From assembly GCF_036370855.1 (NCBI RefSeq), contig NC_088103.1, forward strand, positions 36,683,904-36,747,903: a DNA stretch of 64,000 nt, read 5' to 3'. The position numbers and the translations under genes were made by a program. Shown here in pieces: positions 25,241-36,800 of this stretch. The notes beneath the pieces are model-generated. The model made no database searches and was not told the origin of the DNA. It worked only from the letters and a program-made list of their open reading frames with translations. Each line of letters starts with the position of its first letter. Position 1 is the first letter of the stretch. Source of the DNA: Dromaius novaehollandiae. Lineage: Eukaryota; Chordata; Aves; Casuariiformes; Dromaiidae.

Positions 25241-27149
25241 AGAAGGACACTTCAAATCACAAGTATGCCAAACATTTCTGAGGTTGCCGATTTCTCCATT
25301 GACTGGAAAGCAAACATAGGGTGGTAGCTCCAGTGGCTTCGTTCGGTAGGATGAACACACAGTTTCATATGTCTTAGCTGCTACTTTTGTTTCTCAGGAG
25401 TTGTACAACTACTGAGTCAGGAATTTTTCAGCAAAATTTTTCAGTTTGCTTTAGTTTTCTTAACTGAGAAATTCCATTTCTTTGACATTCAATCTGTATG
25501 TAGGACAGAGCAAGGTTTGATCAGTTTCATATCAAAAGAGTACTTTAATGCTGCTTCAAAAATGCTCCGAATGCCCTTGTTTGACAATTTCTAAATGGAA
25601 AATTCCCAACTTCTAAATAAAAACTTTTTTTTTGCTTTAAAAACTAATCCTACCAACTAAATTCAGCTGGAAATGTCAGTATTTACACAACATTTTCTGA
25701 AACAGTGAAAATGAAATGTTTTGATTCATGTCACTTTTTTCAGCACAATAATTTTTACAGGTGTTTGGTTACTTACAAAACTTCTCATGGCTTTATCTTC
25801 TCATCCCAGTTCAAAACTGACAGAAAAAGAATTATCCTATCAAATATTTTCAAAAGACAGAAAATGAAGATTTCCTTTCCATCCCTTGCTTTGACCAACT
25901 CTGAAATCACAGTGATTGCTGCAGTATAGTGCTCATATGCTTCTTAAAATAGTTCAGGCTTCTGAAGGGAAAAATGGAATGACAATTTTATTGTTGGCTT
26001 TATTTAATTAAATAAAAAGAATATTTGGGCAAATAAAAAAGAATTCTTCCCAGACTCTGACTTGATCAAGCTGTGCTCAAAAATATGCAATTTGATTATC
26101 CTTATTTTAGCAAAATGACTGTCAGGCTGTGTGATTTAACAGGAAGACATGCTATTAACAAGTCAGATATTTATAGTGCAGATGTCAATAATTCTGAGTA
26201 TTTAATTACAGATTACTTTGATTTGTCCACAACTCAGACAAATGAGCTGGCTGTGCCAACGTTAATGGAAGCATATGCAGCTGGTCTGGGGTTTTTGCTG
26301 CAGCAATGCTATTCAGCTTGCGAATGCAGAGCCCCGTGGAGCAGGTGTAGCCAGCTCCAGGGGGGTGGCTAAGCAGTAGGTTTAGTGAAGGTCCTCCCTG
26401 CATGGTTCAGGCACAGACCAACTCATTAACACCCACGAGATGTCGTGTTTGCCTGGTGCCTGCTATGGGTTCTGGGGCATCTGGGTCAGAAAGACGAAGA
26501 GGCCTGCAGAGTTGCAGTGGCCTGGCCACCTTTTTAAATGCAGGTCAAAGATGAGTCATGCCTGTGGGATTTTCTCATTCTTCCTACCCCAACCCTAGAA
26601 AAAACAATTTTCCTATATTCAGTTTGCATCATTTAAACAAATTCAGCAGTGTTGTCTTTGCAGAGTGGAATTTAGTGAAGTCCCCATTCTCAGAGTTGTT
26701 TTTGTGCGGCCCCTCATCAGATAAAACACATTTGCACAAGAGGTGGTAATTTGTGACCAACATAGCAAAGATTCTGTGTGAGGTCCTGAGCTGAAACATG
26801 AAAGGAGAGAAAAGACCATGTGCTCTGAGCCTGCAGTCTCCACCATTTTAAAATAACATTTGGTCCTCTTAGCCAAACCACCTGCAGCTGAGATCTCACC
26901 AGAGGTGTGTGGAGTGGGAGCTCTCTCACTCCATCCCTCCAGTCACTGTAGCATGGTGGAGTCACTATTCCCTAACTGGAGACCTCTAAGAAAACCTATA
27001 GGAAATGTTGTTGAAGCAACAAGTGCTGTTCTTTACCCTGAATTAACACTTAGCCACCACATCAGTATGGGGCTAGCAAGTGTTGGGGGTTGCTGGAAAA
27101 AACATCTGTGCCAAATGTACTGTATGCATATATGACTTCTGACTTCTAC

Positions 27150-27204
27150 ATTAGGCAATTGTATCATTTACCTAATAAATCTTATAATTAGGTAATTACC
27201 TAAT
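27150..27204. repeat. Paired ATTAGG/CCTAAT inverted repeats
   Basis: ATTAGGCAA (27150-27158) faces TTACCTAAT (27168-27176), and the same words recur as a perfect 18-bp palindrome ATTAGGTAATTACCTAAT (27187-27204). The centre is TAATTA, a homeodomain dimer-type site. Confidence 0.85.
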
Positions 27205-30200
27205 GATGAGTTTCTGAAGGACCATCCATCCCTGCATAGGTGCTGGTCTGATTGGTACTCAGAGAAGGCTCCCTGCTCTATCAGCCATCACCAACACATC
27301 ACCATCCTGAGGCCCATATGTAGCTCTGATGGCAGGAGATGGCCAGACCCACTTGCAGCCTCTGCTATTGTGTCAGACTGGCACAATCCACTGAGTATAT
27401 GCCCAGCTAATAGGGAAATAGCCTGGTTCACACAGCAGTGCAAGAGAGCAACCAGGAGAGAAACAGCACAGCGCAGTGCTTGGCGTTTTAAAAATCAGAT
27501 TGCTCCTGAAATCACCTCCTCACCTCTAAACTGTTGAAGAGGAAGTGGAGCAAAGTTTCTTGACCTCCTCCACCTTGCGTGAGCTCACACGGAGCACTGG
27601 CACTGGGAAGGAGAGGCGGTTACACCCTGGGCTGACATCGTTCTCCATCCAGCCTCAGCAAATGTTGTTAGCGCTGGGAACGAGCCAGTGCTGCACTGTG
27701 GGACTGTGCAGTTGTGACAGAGCTGGACACTGTTGGGGGCAAGTGGCCCAGAGGACAGCACATCTCACCGGGATACTGCATCTTGCATGCTAGGTTAGAA
27801 AACTGAATGTGACCAATGAGATAAGCCCTGACCTTACTTGGAGGTAGCAATAAGACTGCTAGTCCTCTTCATGCATCAGAAACCCATTCCTGCCCCACTT
27901 TAGTCAGCCCCTCTCTGCAAGTGCTTCAAGGAGAACAAGAACAGCCCAAACTTTCTGCTCACCTGCCTGTAAAAACCCCCATTGCTGCCATCATGCCCTG
28001 ATGGGGGGTGTTGTCGGGAGGCATAGAGGCTGCCAACATGCAGGGGACAGACTTGGCCTCCTGCCCCAAACCCCTTAGAAGGACCTGCTTTCATGCTGCC
28101 ATCCCCACTTGCCCAGCAGCACGCACCAGGACATTTATGAAAAGTTGTTTTCTGAGTGCCCGGGGAATGTGCATAAACTAGTCTTGTAGCATTGAGATGA
28201 TAAAAGCACACCCCAAAGAAATGAATAATTCAAGACCAGGCCTAAATATTAATAGCATACAAGGAGAAGAGGACACTTTCCTCAACTTTGTACTTAGCCA
28301 AGCTGCCTGTTCAGATATGAGTAGAGATGTTCTCACAACTGCTCCAAGCTCCTTTTTAAGCACAAGTCACTTGCACTCAAAGGGGGACAGGACTTTGTGC
28401 TCACTTAGCTGCTGGTCCATATAAACTGCCCCAGTGACTGCTGTAAGGGCTCAGAGCTAAATGCACACACAGGAGGGGAACTGTCATCAGTTGCTGAGAG
28501 CTAGAGGCTCCAGGGACACCAAAGCAAGTCACTGACAGGTACATGAAAAATGGACAAAGGATTTGATTTTTTTTTCAAATGCCATCAAACATCATCCCTT
28601 CTCATATCACCTGGTGTACAAATTGTCTCCAAAGGGAAAACCACTCCAAGGGAGGAAATGGCTTGGCAGATGGTGACTAGCAGGAGCAAGGCAGCGAGGT
28701 GCCCCAGGAGCCCACACTCCACAAGAGCCAGCAATGAGCGGTGCTGAGGCCGGAGGCTCCGAGGACCGTGCATCGCACCACAGCCACGCAGGGCAGCCCC
28801 ACAGCTGAGAAACCAAAACTCCTCTTCAGCCTTCACCAGCCCTCAGGCTATTAAAACAAAAACAATGTATTAATTTTTTAAAAAGTAGTTTTTCTCTTGA
28901 TCCTCTCTTATGATTTAGGCTGCTCTCTGCTGGCCCCTGTATGTTTCCTGCCTATCTGCAGTCAGGATAACTTCCAGAGTTACACCTGGTAGCAATATTT
29001 GCCTTGTGATCAGGCACTGGGTTGAAATCAGGAGATACAGGGTGCCATGTTCACCCAGGCGCTGGCTTGTTAGATCAGTTTAGACTACTGTCATTACCAT
29101 TTTTCTGTGCCCACTTTCTAAAACCTTCAATTGTCTTTCATTCCATGTTTTACATCTTGCTGTCTCAAATGGCCTGATGTGAACTTCTGACCACTTTCCA
29201 GGTTATCTCAGTAATAATATGAAACCATCAAACTATCAAATATGAAGCCATCAAACCCTTTCCTTCTCAGGGAGCAACACAGAGAAACTATAGGAAATAG
29301 GAGGCCTTTTATGGGGTCAGAATGGCATTACATTCCCATTTCTTTTCGATGCTAACCTTCATCAGACAACCATTGCTCCACTGCAGCACGGAAGTAAACA
29401 TGTGTGCGGGCATCTGCCACATCCCAAATTTAGAAAAATTTTTAACAAGCTGGAAAGAGCAAAATAAACAGCACTTGATCTGAGAAGCTTCCCATTCTTG
29501 ACAGTGTCCCCAGAGGTGGTGGAAAGCCAAGAAGATAGCTCCTTGCTTTAATTGGTACATTAAAATTCTTCCAGGCTGCCACACAACTGTTAATAGGTAA
29601 CTTAATTAAGCACTAACCTAGTTCATATTTCTACCCTCCAGAGGCTATTGTTTCATTTTTTTTCTTATTACAGCCAAAGCCATAGGGAGTTCTGTCCTAA
29701 TCAGGTAAAACAAGCTGAGGGCAGTGACACGAGGCAACTTATTTAACTCCTGACCTCCAGACAGCACAGCCAAGGGCCCAGGCCTGCACTTTCTCCCCTA
29801 AAAAAACAGACTTAAGGAAATGATCTCTCCCCTTCTGCTGCCCCACAGGAAGGAGTCCTACTGCCCCTGTTTGAACAGAACAGCTCAAGGCAGATTACTC
29901 CCCACCGGGCAGGAAAAGGGAGCAGGGAGTAGACCTAGGACTCTGAATTAGGTGAATTGCTACAGGGAAGCATGAATAAATGGCAAAATCCATAGCACCA
30001 GAAGTCTATTCACCCCCACTGAGTGCTAAAAGGAGCTGGTGTGAAACAAAGACAGTCCCCCTCCAGGCACCAGCTGCAAACACATTGATGCGCTTTAGGC
30101 AGCAGTCTGAATGGATGAGTAGCCTCATTTAACTCCTCATCAACATTTTCCCAGATGCAGGCTTGCTCCACACTGTCCTCAGCCATGCACTGCCCAGATG

Positions 30201-31138
30201 ACAGTCCTCCACAGGCCCCACACAACAGAGAGAGAAGAAGTTGCTTGCAAAGGAGAAAAGGTGTTATTTCTTCCAAGCTGGTTCCCAGGAGAGCTTCAGT
30301 ATTTGGCTGCTCCAACTGCCTGATTCGAACTATCGCTGTCCCCTGAGGAAACCACAGGAATAAGTGTCCATGCTTCACAACACACCTGGCCTCCGATTGT
30401 TACAGGGCACTAATTTACTGTTGGCAGCTTAAATGTCCAACCGATTTTGATGAGTTTGCCAAGGAGGTCCTAAACAATGGTGTTCTCAGAAGCTTTCTTT
30501 TTCTTTTCTAAGACCTGCTGAGTTAAATCAAAACTTTCTCCAATAGTTGCTGCGGGAAGTGATGGGTTTAACGGTCATTCGAACAAATAGTGGAATTTCC
30601 ATTACAGGTGAGTTATGAGCCATTAAAGTTAAAAAACAACTGGATTTTACTGATGCCAAGCACACTTCAGGTAATACCCATAGACTGAGGAAGGACGGGT
30701 GACTACAGAGGAGCCAACCAATCACCCAGGTTATGGAGGGAGTGAGCATTTGTTGCTTGTGATAAATGAATATGAATCCTTCTACTCAAGGAGAAATAGT
30801 CTATTTGTCTCAAAAGCCTTGTACACCAACAGGCACATTGCCAATGCACATGTCGTGATTCGTGATGGAATGGTGAAGTTGATGTGGATTTTCCTCACTG
30901 AAAAATAGGGTCTGTCTCCTGCTGTAACATTTTTATTCCAAGAAAAACAAAGAACTTTATAGCCCCCAAACGCAGTAACAGCAGAGCTGGAGATTTCTAG
31001 GACAAATGCTACCAAACGGAGCTGGGCAGGAGACAGCGAGTGAAATGCTCTGGCAACATAAATCAGGGCAGCCACACTGACACTGGGTACAGGTTGTATC
31101 TGCTGAGGTTCTGGCCCAATGGGCAGAAATTGAGGTAC

Positions 31139-31159
31139 GTGGTGGTGGTGGTGGTGGTG
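31139..31159. repeat. (GGT)n trinucleotide repeat
   Basis: Seven GGT-type units in a row. On the minus strand it reads CAC and gives a His run in a 149-codon frame, which I regard as non-coding. Confidence 0.9.
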
Positions 31160-32459
31160 AAGTACAATTACCCCCGAGCAACCTGGGCTGAATGAAGTGA
31201 TATAACTGGACAGGCTTATTCCAGCAACCACCTTTGGCTATATAAAGAGCAGAAATCTGCCTTGTAGCATCAACTGAAAGTGTTAAGACACACCACTAAG
31301 CATTTTCCTATTAAAAATGCCTCTTCCCACACCAAAAAAAAAAAAACAAAACAGCTTTCATAAGAAGAAAAAAACATCAGAACAACCCCCAATATTCAAA
31401 TAAAATGACATCTTTCCCATGAACCACTTATTCTACGGTCACTTCTGAGAATAGCACCTTTAATTTAAAATAAAGCCCAATCCTGACAGAAATTTGCCTA
31501 CCATTGACTTTTTCCGTGCTCCTCTCTTCCTTATTTTTTCCTTCTTTCAGGAGAGGGGATGGGAGAGACCATCCAGAGAGAGCAGACACTGAAGGAATAA
31601 ATCAAAAATCTGGAAGAAAAAAAAAGCCAGCTTTAATTTCCATTGGAAACCTGAAGCATTTGTCCTTGTGTGAGAAGAAACCTGGCCAGGTGGGGACTTT
31701 GCTAGGACATCCAGGATGTCATCCTTGGGAACACCTGCAGTCATTATGCTCTGGACACCCACTTGTCAGCAGTACAGGGCCCGTGGGCCTACACTGACCA
31801 GCAGAGTTGTCTGCTTAAACTTCCATGATCATCCTGGAAAATAGCTGCTTTCTTGTCTTAGAAATCTACACAACTGTCAGCTTAATACAGCCTGATGAGG
31901 CTCTCGTGGTTTCAGGCACTCAACTGGTAACTCCCTGATCACTCAGCCTCGCTGCATGCAAGTTGATTTTGCTGAAAAATTCCCATTTTGTCGCTGTACA
32001 ACCTGTTCAGAAATCCCCCGCCTGTTCTTTGATCCTGTAGCACAGGCAGTACCTAGAGAGGCAACCTGCATCTTTAGAAGAAATGCTTTTCCATGTTCCT
32101 TTTTAGCAGATGGCACATACCCATGACAGACCATGGATTGGTTGGTATGTGACCCTAATTTCCCATAGACACAACTGAGATGAAAAACAATACTTGCAAG
32201 AAATAGCAGAAAACCACTTGAATATTTAAATGCATATTCTAGGAGTGTGAAAGTGAACTTCTAAAGCGCTGATTGCACTTTCATTTTTTCACTTCCTTGG
32301 ACAATATGACTAGAAGGCCAGGCAACTTAATTTGCTGGGAAGTTTCTCTTCCCAAATCATGCCTGTTTACTTCCATACTATCTCCACTTTCCAAAACTCA
32401 AGGGAAATATTAACATCATGACATTTAACAGAGATTAATATTTCCCTCTTAGAATTTCT

Positions 32460-32477
32460 TAGAAAGAAAGAAAGAAA
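32460..32477. repeat. (GAAA)n tetranucleotide repeat
   Basis: Four AGAA-type units in a row, within AT-rich unique sequence. Confidence 0.8.
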
Positions 32478-32656
32478 TCATGAAAATTTCCATTTGCACA
32501 GGGCATTGCTTTAAAAGATGAGGCAGCTGAGTGGCTGTGACGTGATTGCTCCTTTTAGATTTAAAACTGAGCTATAGTTTGATTAAATGCTTCTAGTATA
32601 AGTGTAAAAATGGGTGCTTCTTTCAGTGAATATATTCTTACACTAATCATTTAGCG

Positions 32657-33241
32657 TTATGGGCAATGCTCGGATTTGTCTGCACACAGTGACTTTTCAG
32701 AAGAAAGCAGACCACAAGACTTCACCCTTCCTGGGTGAAAAAGGGTGGAAGACTCTAGCGTACGTGTTAAACTTGTAGTAGTTTGCTTAACCACTAGATG
32801 TCTGCATGCACTGTCTAGCAGTCCAGCATGTCCCTGGTGATGAAAGGTAGACTCATCTTGAACCAAAGCCGCACAATGACCTTTTGTCCATTGTACACAG
32901 TATTTTTTACTTCCCACTTGCCCTGTGTCCAAGAAAAACTGTAATTCCATGATATTGCCCACTGATCCTGTACTGCTAAGAGCTATGCAGGTATTCAGTG
33001 AGTTACTACAAAAGACAGAAGTACTAGCCTGGATGCTCTGCATGCACAACCTTCTGCTGAGTGTCACTACAGCCCTTCCATGACCTATCACAAAGCCTAG
33101 GCAGAATCCACTGCTCGCATGAGGCCTTTTCATAACACCTGCCCAATTCCAAGCACAGGGCAGTTCTATGCATATTTCTTGCTGGATGGATGCATACATA
33201 TCCTGTGCATTTACTATGTCTTTCTTCAGGCTGGCTAACAC
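32657..33241 (-). other. 194-codon open frame of unknown meaning, 3' of XPNPEP1
   Basis: This is the longest continuous ATG-to-stop frame in the window. It starts MLASLKKDIVNAQDMYASIQ and is rich in Cys, Ser and His. It lies on the XPNPEP1 strand just past the distal poly(A) signal. I recognise no domain, signal peptide or membrane segment. It may be chance, a fragment of an old transposable element, or part of an extended 3' UTR. Confidence 0.15.
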
Positions 33242-33296
33242 AACACATCACTGACTGCAAAAGAAGGCAGATGGAGCAAATAAGGGGTTGGAAACT

Positions 33297-33302
33297 TTTA
33301 TT
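33297..33302 (-). terminator. Candidate distal poly(A) signal AATAAA
   Basis: A second canonical AATAAA is found on the minus strand about 170 nt beyond the first. Its downstream sequence is less GT-rich, so it may be a weaker alternative site. No transcript evidence is available. Confidence 0.35.
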
Positions 33303-33444
33303 CAGTGATCAGCTCTGCTGTGTGGGTAGCATATCAGCAACTGGAACCCAAGTATGTAAAAATACTGAGTTTTCACAGTGAAAAAAATCATACAGTATAA
33401 AATATTCCAGTATTGTCTCTTAAAGTCATTATTTCAATAAGACA

Positions 33445-33681
33445 CCCGTTTCGAAGGCAACATGCTTCTTTATTTTGTTTGTTTTCTATTTCCCTTCCCC
33501 CTCCCCCTCAAAAAAAGCATTCAGACAGGAACCCTCGTTACATCCATACAGGGATGGAAGAGACACTAAATGAAATCTCTCTCCTGATTTCCAAAAGTTT
33601 ATCGAAGAATGTTCTCCCAGTGGTACTGAGATCATTATGACACCACGCGGCCCTGATGTTCCACTGGAGATGACCACGACG
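33445..33681 (-). other. XPNPEP1: XPNPEP1 3' UTR (proximal form)
   Basis: This is transcribed sequence after the stop. Its lower end is set by the AATAAA at 33469-33474 plus about 20 nt, followed on the transcript by a GT-rich stretch (about 33435-33450) that could serve as the downstream element. A G-rich run on the transcript (33492-33507) sits about 18 nt before the signal. The exact cleavage site is an estimate. Confidence 0.6.
33469..33474 (-). terminator. Candidate proximal poly(A) signal AATAAA
   Basis: AATAAA is on the minus strand about 210 nt after the XPNPEP1 stop. GT-rich sequence follows it on the transcript. It is the first canonical hexamer I see after the stop. Confidence 0.65.
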
Positions 33682-33807
33682 CTACTGAACTTTGAGGGGC
33701 TCTGTCTCCCGAACCAGCCACTGAAGAGCTTCGTGTCGGCCTTGCCTCTCCAGTTCTGCTCCAATTACTTCCCTGCATTTCTGATGGTAGTCATTCACCC
33801 AGTTACA
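33682..33807 (-). CDS. XPNPEP1: XPNPEP1 exon 20, coding part (residues 582-622 and stop)
   Basis: The frame reads [20 protein letters not shown], continues [17 protein letters not shown] and ends LKVQ-TAG at 33684-33682. Human ends RETQPISKQH, so the tail differs and is one residue shorter. The acceptor is ctctag. The 3' UTR continues below 33682. Confidence 0.96.
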   Translation of the reverse strand, partial: CNWVNDYHQKCREVIGAELERQGRHEALQWLVRETEPLKVQ

Positions 33808-36800
33808 CTAGAGAAAGGGAAGGGCACAATATTCAGTATAAATTAGAAGAGTTGGTACCCTTAAAAGTTACAGACACAGTAAAGTATTTGGCTCTCACGA
33901 ACAGCAAAAGACATTCATATGTCATTAACCTCTCTGCAATTGGGCTGTTTGCCTCTTGCAATAAGCTCTTGCCTCAAAGAGGCAGACTTCTGATCTATAG
34001 AAACAACTTATAAATTTAATGGGGTGGGAACTGAAGCAATTAGCCCTAGGTTTTCAGAGGAGTTAGGGTTCAGTGAGACTGAAGTATATTAAGTCTTTGC
34101 AAATCACTGCCTCCAGCAAGCCAGAATAACTACCTTGCAATGGTCTAGTAAATAGCTTTGCAGATTTGTAACTCCGAACAATACAGCCCTGAGACACAAG
34201 TTGCCCTACTGATCCAAACAGGTAAGCTTAAGGTAGACCTTAGTATTCCTCACAGTACTCTTCAGAAAAGGAAATGCAAATAGGATCATCATTCAGAGAT
34301 CATCATGGGTTAAGGCAGAGCAAAGAGTGTGCTAGAAGAACAGGATCCATGTGCCAGGGTAGTGGGAGACCCAAACAGAAGGTTAGGGAATGAAGCTACC
34401 CAGGCAATTAATGCAGCTAAGCAAATATCACTGGTATCTGCTCACAGGCCGTATGTCCTGCAGAGCACAGCATGACTGAATAGGATTGGTCACAAGAAGA
34501 TAGTGACAGCAACAGGGGACAGTCATTAGTATGAGTTTCTGGGGAGAATGATAGCCTAACAGGAGCAAATAAAGGCAGGGTAGAAAGAGAGAAGAGAGAA
34601 CATCAAATATGATATCAAAGGAACTATCAAAGCTACATCATTGGAGTGGCCCCACAGGCTTTATCACAGAATAATTTAGATTGAGAGGGACCTCTGGAGG
34701 TTGCCCAGACCACCCTCTAATCAAAACTGGGCCAAACTTAAAATTAAGTTAGAGTACTCAGGGTTGCTCTCTGAATTTACAAACTGGAACAGAGGCCAGT
34801 GGTTGTCATACCTAGAACCAGCTCATTCTGCTTTATTTAAAGAAGGCAATGCAAACCTACTGTTTCTCTTACCTCTTCTTGTGTCAGCAAGTTTACATCA
34901 ATCATTTTTGTCTGGATTGGAACCAGGGTTAAGGGTTCAAAAGTCAGGCTCCCTCTGTTTTTGAAATTATACTGCAGCAGAAAGGCAAAAGAGGTCATTA
35001 GTTCTTAGAAACCACCCTTGCCAGATCATACTTACTTTTCAGTTCTTCACGTCACAGGCAATTAAAGAATAACTCTTGTAACATTCAGATCAGAAAGTAA
35101 CAACTTACAATTCTTTTTTTCTGGATACTTCAGGTAATATAAACCATAGTCATTTCCCTTAGTAGTCATTTTTAAAAGGCCATTTCCCACGTCACAACCT
35201 GAAGGGACTGGGCTTGATGACCATATGGTCATTTCCAGTTTTACATTTCTAAAAGCATAACCCAGCCAGATTTGCATTTAGCATGTCAAAATCTGACTTT
35301 GGTGTTGGTTCTACTGCCACTAGGGGCTCTCAGAGAAGTAAAACCCCACTTGAGAAGATACTCTACAGCAGTGCTCCAGTGCTACATTAAAGATGATTCT
35401 GGTCTTTGATATCCTGAGAGAAAGCTTTTTAAAACAACTCTCACATACAGATTTCAACCTATGGAAACACTGCAGAAGCAGAACTGTCTTCAATGTCTCT
35501 GTTAACAGGGGAGACTTAGAATCAGTCTTCACCATGGCAGGGTTTTGGAGAGCAATACTCATAAGTAGCATTTAACTGTCTGCAGCATGGTCCCATCTCA
35601 AGTTCCAGTACTTTAAGTTTTACAGCCACTGACACATGGAGAAAAGTGCAACTTGAGCAGGTCATTCACCTTGGTTTCAGCAGGGATCACAAGGACAACA
35701 TTTTCTATTCGGATCCCAAAGGACCCATCTTCATAATACCCAGGCTCTGCAGAAACAGATATTAGTCAGCTAAGCCACACAGATACACTGTGTAAATATT
35801 TATTCCCTACGGACAAACCTCCTCTCCAAGGTTTTAGTCCACTGAGGTTGCTAAACAATCTTGACATAAGGCATCCAGAGAGGCAAACAAATTTCTGACT
35901 CTACTTAATCTGCATAAAAGCCCCAAGCAAGGTGACAGCAGAAGTCCTCAATGGGAGAGGAGAAACCAGACAGACAGCCCTCAAGCTCACAGATCCTCCT
36001 TCTAAGTCAAGGGAGAGGACAGTACCTGTGTTCACAGTACCAAAAAAAACACCTCAGAAAAAAATTAATCTCTTTATGACAGGAAGGTCCCCCAAAACAG
36101 TTATTTTAGAGGGTGCTTTCCTAGGTTTAGATTTTCTCACTGGAAGAACTTTGCAGCCCTGAAGGAATCTAAGTCTCTCAGCAAGCCCCACTAGATAGTT
36201 AATGTACTGCTGGAGAAATAAGGCATGTAGATGTTTAACAGCTGCCTCAAATAGCCCATAGCAAAGACAGGATTAGCTCCTGAAAGCCTAGTGTCCATCT
36301 TGAACTGTAGCCAGCTCTTCCACTGCAGAATAGGAGGCTGCATGGCAGAGCCAAGCTGGTCAGCAGCAAAGCTCTCCTACAGTTTGCACTGTATAAAGCA
36401 GGGAGTGGGCCTGCAGCACCTGACTGCAGAGATGATTTACAGGAAGTAAAAGACCTAACATCAGAAGGTCTTTCCCCAGAGAGCTTAAATGACAATTAAA
36501 GTGGAAAACTGAGGAGCAGTATCAGGGCTTGTGATCCCACCCTCCTCTTCCACCACTGTCAGATTTATTCCCTCTGCATCTTAAGAGCATGCTCCCTTCC
36601 CCAATAGCCAGAGAATCACAAATACCATCAGAGACAATCATGCCAGCTTCCAGGGGCTCGTCTGCAAAGGTTTTGTAGCTAATGCCACAAGGACCCTCAT
36701 GTACGTTTAGGAAAGAGCCAACTCCATGTCCTGTCCCGTGCAGGTAATCCAAACCACAGTCCCACAAGGCAGAGCGGGCAAAGGAGTCTAAAAGGTGACC

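Larger units (their letters stand above)
25260..33290. other. Intergenic 3' flank of XPNPEP1, no supported gene
   Basis: There are many short frames but none with a recognisable domain. Contents are an AT-rich block (26130-26330), ATTAGG/CCTAAT palindromes (27150-27204), a GGT repeat (31139-31159), a GAAA repeat (32460-32477) and a 194-codon open frame (32657-33241) described separately. Confidence 0.65.

Noticed and set aside
25440..25930. AT-rich stretch with AAATTTTTCAG-type words resembling a DNA transposon
   Set aside because: No terminal inverted repeats or transposase frame could be identified, so no element is called.
30300..30345. tRNA-like T-loop word (GATTCGAAC)
   Set aside because: No cloverleaf arms or A-box could be placed at the right distance upstream.
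30782..31231. 149-codon minus-strand frame with a His run
   Set aside because: The His run is the GGT/CAC repeat read in one frame. No domain or flanking splice logic supports a gene.
35311..35326. Possible CTCF site (GCCACTAGGGGCTC)
   Set aside because: The core is one G short of the CTCF consensus after CCACTAG, so it is not supported.
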